From contig NZ_CACSIP010000002.1 in assembly GCF_902705885.1 (NCBI RefSeq), forward strand, positions 56,471 to 120,470: a stretch of 64,000 nucleotides of DNA, read 5' to 3'. The first letter of the stretch is position 1; each line of letters opens with the position of its first letter. A program made the position numbers and the translations under genes. Source of the stretch: Mycolicibacterium austroafricanum (GTDB lineage: Bacteria; Actinomycetota; Actinomycetes; Mycobacteriales; Mycobacteriaceae). Under the pieces are notes generated by a model, which was not told where the DNA came from, made no database searches, and was given only the letters and a program-made list of their open reading frames with translations. Of the stretch, positions 17,331 to 25,786 are shown in pieces.

Positions 17331-18965
17331 TCAGCTGACAGGACGTGCCTGCAGATCTGTCGCATGCGCTGCGGTAGAGGATGTTCGGGCAGCATGGCGG
17401 CCCGCACGCCTGCCGGAGAACACACAATCGGCCAGCGACAGCCCACTCACATAGGATTTCGAGCAGATCCCGACAGCGGTGCGGCCTGCGGCGTACAGTC
17501 CTTCGACCCTGTCCCCGGCTGCCGTGCGGACGTTTCCGGTCGCTGTGTCGACTGTCAGGCCACCCAGCGTCAGACCCGGCACAAAATCAGCGGGTGACGA
17601 TTTTAATGAGATGTCGACACCGTAGAACGGCGGTTGCAGAATCGGCGTGCACAACTCGGCGGCCTTGTGCATGGGATCATCGCGTCCGTCGGCGATGGCA
17701 CCGTTGTACGCGGTGACGCTGTCGGTGAGGCCCGTTCCTGACACGCCGAGCTTGTCGGCCAGTCCGGCGAGGGTGTCCGCCTTGCGATGGGCCACGGCGA
17801 ACACCGGCGCCATGGTGGCCCTCTGAAACAGCTGTGTATGGGATAGCAGCTGTGACCTCGCGCGTCGCCAGACGCGCGAATCCACGATGAGGAAGCCCTT
17901 GCCGCCGTAGTGCCTGATCATGGCTTCAGCGTGAGTGGCGCCGTAGAGGTCTTCGTTGGCGATCCGCGTTCCGTCGATGCCTACCGCGATTCCTTCGACC
18001 AGCGCCGAGGGGGGAGAGATGAAGCGCCAGGCGGTGACCTGATTGAGGTGGGCCGTCGCCCCACCGGCACTGACCCCTAGCGCGATTCCGGAACCGTCGT
18101 CACCTTCGGTGCCGAGTGGGGACACCAGAACGTGAGTGGGAGCGTGCCGCCTCAACATGTCCCTGTTGAAGATGAACCCGCCGGCGGCCAGCACGACGGT
18201 CGGCGCGTGAACGGTGCGCGGCCGCGCGGTCCGTCGCCAGGACCGCTCAGCGCGTCGATTGAGTAGGTGCCCCAGGGGCGGTGTCCAGTTGGTGAGCTTG
18301 GCTGCCGCCGAGGCCGCCCGCTGATATCTTCGTGAATTCCTACTGCCATCGTCCACCATTGTCCGACAGCGGATTCCGGCGACATGACCGCCTTCGAGGA
18401 TGAGTTCGTCGACCAGTGTCCTCGGCCAGAACGTGACACCGAGTCGGAGTGCCGAGTCGCGCAGTGCCTCCCAGAGCACACGGCCGGAACTCATGCCCTT
18501 GGCTACCTGTCGGTGTCCCCGTGGCGCGGGAGACGAGTGCAGGTGGAACGGATAGGCCTTCTCGTTTCCTGAGTAGTACAGATAGTGCTCGTCGGTGGGA
18601 TAGGAAGTCTTGTAGCCGCACAATGACGAGTCGAAGCGGGCGCCGTGGCTCTCCAGCCACTCCAGTTGCTCGACGCTGCCGTTGCAGAACCGGCGGAGAG
18701 TCTCCTCGTCAACAGCGTCCTGTACCTCTTGGCGTAGGTAGTCGAACATGTTGTCCGGGTTGTCGTCGACACCGGCTGCCTGCTGGTAGGGGGTGCCACC
18801 ACCGGCGTATACGATGCCTCCGGAAAGCGCCGAGGCGCCCCCGCCGAGTGCGCGGTCCACGACGAGCACTCGCGCGCCTGCCTCGGCCGCGGCGAGGGCC
18901 GCACAGGCGCCCGCAGCGCCGAAGCCGACGACTACGACGTCGAAATCACTTCCTGTGCTGTTCAA
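17331..18965 (-). CDS. FAD-binding oxidoreductase, ketosteroid dehydrogenase / fumarate reductase flavoprotein family
   Basis: A second FAD-dependent dehydrogenase of the KstD/Kst4D superfamily. The dinucleotide motif VVVGFGAAGACAALAAAEAG is at the N-terminus, and HAPTVVLAAGGF marks the second FAD contact. The C-terminus has GLYAAGRTAVGICSKSY then VSGLSLADCVFSGRRAG, where KstD has a Tyr-Pro-Gly. That difference makes a plain delta-1-dehydrogenase less likely; delta-4(5-alpha)-dehydrogenase-type enzymes or other FAD-binding 3-oxosteroid oxidoreductases are alternatives. TTG 18965 with AAGAGG upstream gives 544 aa beginning just before the Rossmann fold; an ATG at 19055 would add 30 residues without family similarity. 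It is transcribed away from yifB and lies next to the acyl-CoA dehydrogenase. Confidence 0.8.
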   Translation of the reverse strand: MNSTGSDFDVVVVGFGAAGACAALAAAEAGARVLVVDRALGGGASALSGGIVYAGGGTPYQQAAGVDDNPDNMFDYLRQEVQDAVDEETLRRFCNGSVEQLEWLESHGARFDSSLCGYKTSYPTDEHYLYYSGNEKAYPFHLHSSPAPRGHRQVAKGMSSGRVLWEALRDSALRLGVTFWPRTLVDELILEGGHVAGIRCRTMVDDGSRNSRRYQRAASAAAKLTNWTPPLGHLLNRRAERSWRRTARPRTVHAPTVVLAAGGFIFNRDMLRRHAPTHVLVSPLGTEGDDGSGIALGVSAGGATAHLNQVTAWRFISPPSALVEGIAVGIDGTRIANEDLYGATHAEAMIRHYGGKGFLIVDSRVWRRARSQLLSHTQLFQRATMAPVFAVAHRKADTLAGLADKLGVSGTGLTDSVTAYNGAIADGRDDPMHKAAELCTPILQPPFYGVDISLKSSPADFVPGLTLGGLTVDTATGNVRTAAGDRVEGLYAAGRTAVGICSKSYVSGLSLADCVFSGRRAGRHAARTSSTAAHATDLQARPVS

Positions 18966-19055
18966 TTCGAGCCTCTTGGGTAGCGTCGGGTGCGGCAACG
19001 ATCTACGCACTGAGTGGCGACCACTGACGCTATGTAGGCGCGGCCAGGGTGTCAA

Positions 19056-19212
19056 CGAGGGTTCCGCCGAACGGGACGGAGGCCGCGGTGAGCGGCGCCA
19101 AGCCTGTGGATGAAGTGCGGACTGTGCACAACTGGTTGCCGAGGCCAGAACCTGTCGGTGCGGCCGGGCACGGTGGCGTCATGGGTAAGGCAGTACGAAA
19201 CAGGATCCGCTG
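19056..19212. other. Short intergenic region between the island and yifB, with two DnaA-box-like 9-mers
   Basis: No yraN gene is found here, although it normally precedes yifB in mycobacteria. TGTGGATGA (19105-19113) and TGTGCACAA (19123-19131) each resemble a DnaA box on the minus strand, with one mismatch to TTRTCCACA. Biological meaning is uncertain. The start of yifB at 19213 lacks a strong ribosome binding site. Confidence 0.3.
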
Positions 19213-20721
19213 ATGGCACTGGGCAGAGCGTTCTCGGTGGCGGTGCGCGGTGTGGAAGGCGAGATGGTGGAGATCGAGGCGGACATCACCGCGGGACTGC
19301 CGGGTGTCCACCTGGTCGGGTTGGCCGACGCGGCGTTGAAGGAGTCGCGGGACCGGGTACGCGCGGCCATCACCAATTGTGGGTTCGATTGGCCGATGGC
19401 TCGGCTCACCCTCGCGTTGTCGCCGGCGACGCTGCCGAAGATGGGCTCGGTCTATGACATCGCGCTGGCCGCTGCGGTGCTGTCGGCGCACGGCAAGAAG
19501 GCCTGGCCGCGCTTGGAGAAGACGGTGCTGCTCGGTGAACTGGCGCTCGACGGCCGGGTTCGCCCGATCAAGGGAGTGTTGCCCGCGGTGTTGGCCGCAC
19601 AGAAACAGGGTTGGCCCGCGGTGGTGGTGCCGATCGACAATCTGGCCGAGGCCTGCCTTGTCGACGGGATCGAGGTCTGGGGCGCGAGAACGCTGCGCCA
19701 GTTTCAGCGGTGGCTGGCGGGCAAGGGAGACCTCGATCCGCGGATCGACGAGCCACCCGAGAAGCCGGAGACGGCTGCTGACCTCGCCGACGTACTCGGG
19801 CAGCCACATGCCCGCTACGCGGTCGAGGTGGCGGCAGCCGGTGCCCACAACCTGATGATGACCGGACCGCCCGGTGTCGGAAAAACGATGCTGGCGCAGC
19901 GGCTTCCGGGGCTCTTGCCGACACTCTCTCACGAGGAATCCCTGGAGGTCACGGCGATTCACTCGGTCGCAGGGTTGTTGACCGGCGAGTCACCGCTGAT
20001 CACCCGGCCACCATTCGTCGCCCCGCACCACACATCCAGTGTGGCAGCGTTGGTCGGCGGCGGACCGGGGATGGCGAGACCTGGCGCGGTCAGCCGTGCC
20101 CACCGCGGGGTGTTGTTCCTCGACGAGTTCGCCGAGATCAACAGAGGCGCGCTCGAGGCGCTGCGAACACCGTTGGAAGACGGCGAGATCCGACTCGCCC
20201 GACGGGAAGGCGTCGCGAGGTATCCGTCCCGGTTCCAGTTGGTGCTCGCCGCCAACCTGTGCCCGTGCGCACCGCCTGACCCGCGTGACTGCATCTGCGC
20301 CTCTCCGGAGAAGCGGCGTTACCGCACCAAGCTGTCCGGGCCGTTGCTCGACCGCGTCGATCTGCGTGTCGAGATGCACGCCTCCCGCGGAGGTCCGTTC
20401 GCCTCCGAGCCGGGGGAGGCCACGTCTGTGGTGCGGCAGCGGGTCTGGGCGGCGCGCAAAGCCGCCGAGGAACGCTGGCGCCCGTACGGGATCGCGACCA
20501 ATGCCGACGTCGGCGGCGCGCTGTTGCGCAGCAAGTTCTGGCCCTCGACCGAGGCGATGGCCCCGCTGCGAACCGCCCTGGACCGCGGGCAGTTGACGAT
20601 CCGGGGAGTGGATCGGACGCTGCGGGTCGCGTGGACGCTGTGTGACCTGGGAGGGCGGACCTGCCCGGGCAAGACGGACGTCATGACGGCGCTGTCTTTT
20701 CGGCAGGGAGGGGCGCTCTGA
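19213..20721 (+). CDS. YifB family Mg-chelatase-like AAA+ ATPase (ComM-like)
   Basis: A AAA+ ATPase of the YifB/ComM family. ComM is a hexameric helicase promoting branch migration during integration of transforming DNA; in mycobacteria the role is not established. The N-terminal ChlI-like domain (about 1-190) includes GLPGVHLVGLADAALKESRDR. Walker A is GPPGVGKT at residues 218-225 and Walker B is VLFLDEFAE near 299. A zinc-binding-type Cys cluster (CPCAPPDPRDCICAS) lies around 350-365. The C-terminal lid contains RGVDRTLRVAWTLCDL. The 502-aa length is standard. Its TGA overlaps the dprA ATG by one base, the usual order in mycobacteria. Confidence 0.93.
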   Translation: MALGRAFSVAVRGVEGEMVEIEADITAGLPGVHLVGLADAALKESRDRVRAAITNCGFDWPMARLTLALSPATLPKMGSVYDIALAAAVLSAHGKKAWPRLEKTVLLGELALDGRVRPIKGVLPAVLAAQKQGWPAVVVPIDNLAEACLVDGIEVWGARTLRQFQRWLAGKGDLDPRIDEPPEKPETAADLADVLGQPHARYAVEVAAAGAHNLMMTGPPGVGKTMLAQRLPGLLPTLSHEESLEVTAIHSVAGLLTGESPLITRPPFVAPHHTSSVAALVGGGPGMARPGAVSRAHRGVLFLDEFAEINRGALEALRTPLEDGEIRLARREGVARYPSRFQLVLAANLCPCAPPDPRDCICASPEKRRYRTKLSGPLLDRVDLRVEMHASRGGPFASEPGEATSVVRQRVWAARKAAEERWRPYGIATNADVGGALLRSKFWPSTEAMAPLRTALDRGQLTIRGVDRTLRVAWTLCDLGGRTCPGKTDVMTALSFRQGGAL

Positions 20722-21848
20722 TGGACGCCGAGAGTCGCCGCGCGTGGGCGTACCTTTCCCGGGTCACCGAACCGCCGAATCCGCTTCTGGCCCAACTGGT
20801 CTCTTCGGTCGGTGTGGTCGAGGCTGCCGCCCGGGTCCGACGCCGCGATCTCGAGAACGACCGACTGAAGCGGGCCACCGCGGCCCGGTTCGACATCGAC
20901 TGCGCCGACGCGGATCTCGAGATACTCGACCGGATGGGTGGACGTCTGGTCACCGCGGAGCACGAGGAATGGCCGCACCTCGCGTTCGCCGGCTTCCACA
21001 CGCTGAACCATGAAAAACGGCCGCAGGGGCATCCGCCGCTGGTGCTGTGGGTGGTCGGTCCGCTGGAGCTGTGGGATGTCGCCGAGCGGTCGGCCTCGAT
21101 CGTCGGCACCAGGGCCATCACCGCCTACGGCGATTATGTGGCCGCAGATCTTGCTGCCGGCCTGGTCGAGCGCGACGTGGCGGTCGTGTCCGGCGGTGCG
21201 TACGGTGTCGACGGTGCCGTTCACCGAGCGACCTTGGCCGCAGACGGGCGGACCGTTGCGGTTCTCGCCGCGGGCATCGATGTGCCTTATCCGGCAGGGC
21301 ATTCGGCGCTACTGCACCGGATCGGGCGACACGGTTTGGTGGTCACGGAATACCCACCGGGAATGCGGCCGACCCGCCGGCAGTTCCTGACGCGCAACCG
21401 GCTGGTGGCCGCACTGGGGCGGGCGACGGTGGTCGTCGAGGCCGGAGTCCGCAGTGGTGCGGCCAACACGGCGTCGTGGGCCAAGGCGTTGGGGCGGCCG
21501 GTGGGCGCCGTCCCCGGCCCGATCACATCCTCGGCGTCGGTCGGTTGTCATGACTTACTCGCCGATCGCGCGAAGGTCATCACCAGGGCTGCCGATGTGG
21601 TCGAACTTGTCGGGCAGGTGGGGGAGCTCGCCCCGGACGTGGCGCGCCCGGCCACCGGTTTGGACGATCTGACCGACGAGGAGCTCACGGTCTACGAAGC
21701 CCTTCCAGGACGCGGGAAGCGCGCGGTGCAGGAGATCGCGGTGGCGGCCGGACTACCGGTCACCGAGGTGCTCGGGCCGTTGACGATGCTCGAGGTGCGG
21801 GGACTGGTCACGCAGCAGGAGGGCAGTTGGAAGCTGGCCAAACATTAG
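20721..21848 (+). CDS. dprA: DNA-processing protein DprA
   Basis: DprA (Smf) loads RecA on incoming single-stranded DNA in natural transformation. It is conserved in mycobacteria, where its role is less clear. The Rossmann-like core spans about residues 95-320, with SIVGTRAITAYGD, VVSGGAYGVDGAVHRATL, VLAAGIDVPYPAGH and LTRNRLVAALGRATVVVEAG. A C-terminal winged-helix domain (about 325-375, ending GLVTQQEGSWKLA) is present. The gene is translationally coupled to yifB and followed by the siderophore-interacting protein, as in M. tuberculosis Rv2896c. Confidence 0.95.
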   Translation: MDAESRRAWAYLSRVTEPPNPLLAQLVSSVGVVEAAARVRRRDLENDRLKRATAARFDIDCADADLEILDRMGGRLVTAEHEEWPHLAFAGFHTLNHEKRPQGHPPLVLWVVGPLELWDVAERSASIVGTRAITAYGDYVAADLAAGLVERDVAVVSGGAYGVDGAVHRATLAADGRTVAVLAAGIDVPYPAGHSALLHRIGRHGLVVTEYPPGMRPTRRQFLTRNRLVAALGRATVVVEAGVRSGAANTASWAKALGRPVGAVPGPITSSASVGCHDLLADRAKVITRAADVVELVGQVGELAPDVARPATGLDDLTDEELTVYEALPGRGKRAVQEIAVAAGLPVTEVLGPLTMLEVRGLVTQQEGSWKLAKH

Positions 21849-21931
21849 TCCCGGGGGACACACGGACAGCCCTGATTCGGCGGCGGCGCTCGTATAGTCG
21901 GACAGGACAACCGAGCAGAGGATGGGTTGAA

Positions 21932-22777
21932 GTGGCAGGACGTCCCGTGCACACCTTCGAGGTGGTCCGCACTGAGCAGTTGACACGACACATGGTTCGG
22001 GTGGTGCTCGGCGGCTCGGGAAAGGGAACGGGTTTCGACACCTTCACTCCCATCGATAGCACCGACGCATATGTGAAGCTGGTGTTCGTCGACGACGCCG
22101 TCGATGTCGGTGCCCTCGACCAGCCGCTGACACAGGACAGCTTCACAGCGGTGGAGCACACGGTGCGCACCTACACCGTTCGCCGTGCCGACGCGCAGCA
22201 GCGCGAGATCACCATCGATTTCGTCGTCCACGGCGATCACGGCGTGGCCGGCCCGTGGGCGGCCGCCGCCACCGTCGGGCAGCGAATGTTCGTGATGGGT
22301 CCCAGCGGAGCGTACGCACCGGATCCTGCCGCCGACTGGCATCTTCTGGCCGGTGACGAGGCCGCGCTCCCCGCGATCAGCGCGGCGTTGGAAGCCCTGC
22401 CGGATGATGCGATTGGCAAGGCGTTCATCGAGGTGGCCGGACCGGAGGACCAGATCGAGCTGATCGCGCCGCCCGGTGTCGACGTCGCGTGGATCTACCG
22501 GGGCGGGCGCGCCGACCTGATCGGTGACGAGAGCGCCGGCGACCACGCCCCACTGATCACCGCCGTCAAGGAAGCCGCCTGGCTGCCGGGTCAGGTCCAG
22601 GTGTTCATCCACGGTGAAGCGCAGGCCGTGATGCACAACCTGCGTCCCTACATCCGCAAGGAACGCGGCGTCGACGCGAAGTGGGCCGGATCGATCTCCG
22701 GGTACTGGCGACGGGGTCGCACCGAGGAGACCTTCCGGCAGTGGAAGCGCGAACTGGCCGAGGCCGAGGCAAAATAG
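21932..22777 (+). CDS. Siderophore-interacting protein (ViuB-like ferric-siderophore reductase)
   Basis: A flavin-dependent ferric-siderophore reductase family protein, 281 aa, orthologous by position to Rv2895c (ViuB). The FAD-binding R-x-Y-T motif is VRTYTVRRAD (about residues 72-81), and the NAD(P)H-binding C-terminal domain includes LLAGDEAALPAISAALE (about 132-148). GTG 21932 is chosen because homologues begin at VAGRPVHTFEV. The longer open frame overlaps dprA and has no family similarity. The protein is cytoplasmic and would release iron from imported siderophores. Confidence 0.92.
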   Translation: MAGRPVHTFEVVRTEQLTRHMVRVVLGGSGKGTGFDTFTPIDSTDAYVKLVFVDDAVDVGALDQPLTQDSFTAVEHTVRTYTVRRADAQQREITIDFVVHGDHGVAGPWAAAATVGQRMFVMGPSGAYAPDPAADWHLLAGDEAALPAISAALEALPDDAIGKAFIEVAGPEDQIELIAPPGVDVAWIYRGGRADLIGDESAGDHAPLITAVKEAAWLPGQVQVFIHGEAQAVMHNLRPYIRKERGVDAKWAGSISGYWRRGRTEETFRQWKRELAEAEAK

Positions 22778-22813
22778 CCCTGCCGATCCGGTGACCGGTG
22801 GCACCCTTACGCC

Positions 22814-23974
22814 ATGACCTTCGGTAACTACCAGCTCGAGATCTACCTCCAGGGCCTGTCCGGCGTACTGCCGTCCCTTCCCATGGATTACGCCGGCTGG
22901 GAGGCCAAGGCCGAGGTCGCGATGCCACCGTCGATCTGGTCGTATGTCGCAGGCGGCGCCGGTGACGAACGCACCCAGCGCGTCAACCGGACGGCCTTCG
23001 ACCGCTGGGGACTGATGCCGCGGATGCTGGTCGGCGCCACCGAGCGCGATCTCACCGTCGATCTGTTCGGCATGACTCTCGCGTCGCCGCTGTTCATGGC
23101 GCCGGTAGGGGTGATCGGGATCTGTGCCCAAGGCGGGCACGGTGACCTGGCGACTGCCCGCGCGGCCGCGCGCACCGGTGTTCCGATGGCGGTGTCCACG
23201 CTGACCGAGGACCCGATCGAGGACGTCGCCGCCGAGTTCGGGGACACCCCGGGCTTTTTCCAGCTCTACACACCGACCAACCGCGACCTGGCCGCCAGCC
23301 TGGTCAGTCGCGCCGAGGCCGCGGGTTACAAGGCCGTCATCGTCACCCTCGACACCTGGATCCCTGGATGGCGACCGCGGGACCTGGCGGGTTCGAACTT
23401 CCCGCAGCTGCGGGGGCACTGCCTGGCGAACTACACCAGCGACCCGGTCTTCCGCAGCCTGCTTGCCCAGCCACCCGAAGCGAACATGCAGGCCGCGGTC
23501 ATGCAGTGGGTGCAGCTGTTCGGCAATCCGTTGACCTGGGAGGACCTGCCATGGTTGCGATCGCTGACCGATCTCCCGCTGGTGCTCAAGGGCATCTGCC
23601 ATCCCGACGACGTCCGCCGCGCGAAGGACGGCGGCGTCGACGGCATCTACTGCTCCACCCACGGCGGCCGGCAAGCCAACGGCGGGCTGCCGGCGATCGA
23701 CTGCCTTCCCGACGTGGTGGCGGCTGCCGACGGGATGCCGGTGCTGTTCGATTCCGGAATCCGCAGCGGCGCCGACATCATCAAGGCGCTGGCGCTGGGG
23801 GCGACCGCCGTCGGCGTCGGCAGGCCCTACACCTACGGCCTGGCCATCGGCGGCGAGGACGGCATCGTGCACGTGTTGCGGTCGCTGCTGGCCGAAACAG
23901 ACCTCATCATGGCCGTCGATGGCTATCCCACGCTGGCCGATCTCACCCCGGACACGTTGCGGCGCGTCACCTGA
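22814..23974 (+). CDS. Lactate 2-monooxygenase-like FMN-dependent alpha-hydroxy-acid oxidase
   Basis: An FMN-dependent TIM-barrel enzyme close to M. smegmatis lactate 2-monooxygenase, which converts L-lactate and oxygen to acetate, CO2 and water. Shared landmarks are [15 protein letters not shown] (about residues 46-60), [35 protein letters not shown] and the catalytic-His block [19 protein letters not shown] (about 281-299). Just before the catalytic His, the usual Asn is Thr (STHGG). The C-terminus ends [17 protein letters not shown]. The 386 aa are close to the family. It sits between the viuB-like gene and xerC, which are adjacent in M. tuberculosis, so it is an insertion relative to that genome. 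Substrate could be another 2-hydroxy acid. Confidence 0.88.
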   Translation: MTFGNYQLEIYLQGLSGVLPSLPMDYAGWEAKAEVAMPPSIWSYVAGGAGDERTQRVNRTAFDRWGLMPRMLVGATERDLTVDLFGMTLASPLFMAPVGVIGICAQGGHGDLATARAAARTGVPMAVSTLTEDPIEDVAAEFGDTPGFFQLYTPTNRDLAASLVSRAEAAGYKAVIVTLDTWIPGWRPRDLAGSNFPQLRGHCLANYTSDPVFRSLLAQPPEANMQAAVMQWVQLFGNPLTWEDLPWLRSLTDLPLVLKGICHPDDVRRAKDGGVDGIYCSTHGGRQANGGLPAIDCLPDVVAAADGMPVLFDSGIRSGADIIKALALGATAVGVGRPYTYGLAIGGEDGIVHVLRSLLAETDLIMAVDGYPTLADLTPDTLRRVT

Positions 23975-24006
23975 GTCGCGGTGCCGGCGTCTGCCACGGT
24001 GATGGA

Positions 24007-24909
24007 GTGGAGGCCATCCTCGAAGAGTTCGACCAGTACCTCGCGCTGGAGCGCGGTCGCTCCGAGCACACCCGTCGCGCCTACCTCGGTGACCTGCGCT
24101 CACTGTTCGATTTCCTGGCTCAACGCGCCCCCGAGGCCGAGCTCCGCAACCTGAGGCTGCCGGTGCTGCGTTCCTGGCTGGCGGCGCAGGCCGCCGGCGG
24201 AACCGCGCGCTCGACACTGGCCCGTCGCACCTCGGCGCTGAAGACGTTCACCGCCTGGGCGGTGCGGCGCGGTCTGATCACCGACGACCCGGCGACCCGT
24301 CTGCAGGTGCCCAAGGCGCGCCGCACCCTTCCGTCGGTGCTGCGTCAGGACCAGGCGATCGACGCCATGGACGCCGCGAAATCCGGTGCCGAACAGGGTG
24401 ATCCGCTGGCTCTTCGGGACCGCCTGATCGTCGAGATGCTGTACGCCACCGGCATCCGGGTCAGCGAACTGTGCGGTCTGGACGTCGACGACGTCGACAC
24501 CTCGCGACGGTTGCTGCGGGTGCTGGGCAAGGGCAACAAGCAGCGGACAGTGCCCTACGGCGAACCCGCGCACGTCGCGCTGACGCAGTGGCTGACCGAG
24601 GGGAGGCCGGCTCTGGCGACCACAGGCTCGGGCGCCGCCCTGCTGCTCGGTGTCCGCGGTGGTCGGCTCGATCCGCGGCAGGCGCGCACGGTGGTGCACC
24701 AGACGATGACCGCTGTCGCCGGTGCGCCCGACATCGGACCGCACGGCCTGCGGCACAGCGCTGCCACCCACCTGCTGGAGGGCGGTGCCGATCTGCGGGT
24801 GGTGCAGGAACTGCTCGGCCACTCGTCATTGGCCACCACGCAGCTCTACACCCATGTCACCGTCGCCCGGCTGCGCGCCGTGCACGACCAGGCTCACCCC
24901 CGCGCCTGA
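24007..24909 (+). CDS. xerC: Tyrosine recombinase XerC
   Basis: Site-specific recombinase that, with XerD, resolves chromosome dimers at dif. It is 300 aa. The N-terminal SAM-like core-binding domain (about 1-90) has [22 protein letters not shown]. Catalytic residues are visible: Arg in [11 protein letters not shown], Lys in [10 protein letters not shown], His and Arg in [13 protein letters not shown], His in LLGHSS and the nucleophile Tyr in [11 protein letters not shown] 24007 matches the homologues' start ([14 protein letters not shown]). The order viuB-like, xerC, then convergent M23 peptidase is the mycobacterial backbone. Confidence 0.95.
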   Translation: MEAILEEFDQYLALERGRSEHTRRAYLGDLRSLFDFLAQRAPEAELRNLRLPVLRSWLAAQAAGGTARSTLARRTSALKTFTAWAVRRGLITDDPATRLQVPKARRTLPSVLRQDQAIDAMDAAKSGAEQGDPLALRDRLIVEMLYATGIRVSELCGLDVDDVDTSRRLLRVLGKGNKQRTVPYGEPAHVALTQWLTEGRPALATTGSGAALLLGVRGGRLDPRQARTVVHQTMTAVAGAPDIGPHGLRHSAATHLLEGGADLRVVQELLGHSSLATTQLYTHVTVARLRAVHDQAHPRA

Positions 24910-24938
24910 GTGCCTGACAACCTCCCCCGGAACCTCCG

Positions 24939-24997
24939 CCGGAACTGTGTTCCAGCATGGCTGCACTCGAGCGTTTTCTACTGGAACACAGTTCCGG
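24939..24997. repeat. 17-bp perfect inverted repeat between convergent xerC and peptidase genes
   Basis: CCGGAACTGTGTTCCAG (24939-24955) is repeated in inverted orientation at 24981-24997 with a 25-base spacer. It lies in the 98-base gap between two convergent genes. Each arm is itself a small dyad (GGAAC-N3-GTTCC). It could act as a bidirectional terminator hairpin without a U-tract, a paired regulator site, or a remnant of a mobile repeat. Confidence 0.7.
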
Positions 24998-25007
24998 CGC
25001 GAGGGGG

Positions 25008-25496
25008 TCAGCGGAGTGGCTTGAGCCGGATCGGCGTGCTCGTCAGCAGCCCGATCGGATCGACGTAATCGGCGCGCGCAGCCGAACCCCACATCGCCCC
25101 CCAATGCAGGCACGCGGAGGCCGCGCAGCCAGGATGTCCCGCTCTCAGCGCGCCGATCACGGTCGTTGCATTCACCGCCTGACCGCGCCGGACCGCAGGC
25201 TCCACCGGCTCGTAGCTGGTGCGCAGGCCACCGGGGTGGGCGATCGACACCAGAGGACGGCCCGCCAGCTCCCCGGCGAACACCACGGTTCCCGGTCCGG
25301 CTGCATAAACCGGCTGCCCGGCCGTCGCCGCCAGGTCGACGCCGCGGTGGCCGCGTTGCCAATTGGGTGACGGCGCGTCGAACGCACGCACCACCTGCGG
25401 GGATGGCCGGATCGGCCAGTCGAGCCGCCCGGTGTCGGCCGATGCGGCCGTCGCGCCCAGCAGCAACAGGGCGAGGACCGCCGTGAACACCCGCAT
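25008..25496 (-). CDS. M23 family (LytM) peptidoglycan endopeptidase, secreted
   Basis: A small exported M23 metallopeptidase-like protein, positional equivalent of Rv2891. A signal peptide covers about residues 1-20 (VFTAVLALLLLGATAASA). The LytM core has RGHRGVDLAATAGQPVYAAGPGTVVFAG (zinc ligands His and Asp), then VSIAHPGGLRTSYEPV and a C-terminal CLHWGAMWG in place of the usual HLHFE-type motif. The domain is short (162 aa). Whether it is an active hydrolase or an amidase activator is not clear. It is divergent from rpsB, with a 290-base intergenic region. Confidence 0.85.
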   Translation of the reverse strand: MRVFTAVLALLLLGATAASADTGRLDWPIRPSPQVVRAFDAPSPNWQRGHRGVDLAATAGQPVYAAGPGTVVFAGELAGRPLVSIAHPGGLRTSYEPVEPAVRRGQAVNATTVIGALRAGHPGCAASACLHWGAMWGSAARADYVDPIGLLTSTPIRLKPLR

Positions 25497-25786
25497 ACTG
25501 GCAGTTCAGCGGATCGGCGCGGCGGTGCGCCAGCCCGAGAACGGCCTGCTGGGGATGGCCACCGCGATGGTAAAACCACCGCTGTTCAGCGTGTAAACTT
25601 CTTTCCGCAGCTCGCAACTGCGGGCTGACTTCGCGTGTCTGCGCATGGCCACCCACTGGCGGTCATACCCGGATGCCGGCGGTCCCGTCCCGATCTCCTC
25701 GGAACGGGTCCGGCAACCAGCAGACACCAGGGCTCGGCGTCACCCGACGCTGCGCGCACAACCGACACAGTGAGGAATGGCCGATC
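25497..25786. promoter_or_regulatory. Divergent region and long rpsB leader
   Basis: About 290 bases without a gene separate the peptidase from rpsB. A TAAACT sequence at 25594-25599 is a plausible -10 element for rpsB. Directly after it is a small hairpin, CCGCAG (25605-25610) with CTGCGG (25618-25623). A second possible stem is CCCGT (25684-25688) with ACGGG (25704-25708). If the promoter is right, rpsB has a leader of roughly 180 bases, long enough for ribosomal-protein feedback control; that function is inference. TGAGGAA before the start is the ribosome binding site. Confidence 0.4.

Noticed and set aside
19105..19131. Replication origin from two DnaA-like boxes
   Set aside because: Only two imperfect boxes, and no dnaA, dnaN or other origin genes nearby; chance matches are likely.
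21845..24217. 790-aa open frame on the minus strand
   Set aside because: It is antisense to the siderophore-interacting, lactate monooxygenase-like and xerC genes, all with clear family motifs. It is an artefact of high GC third positions.
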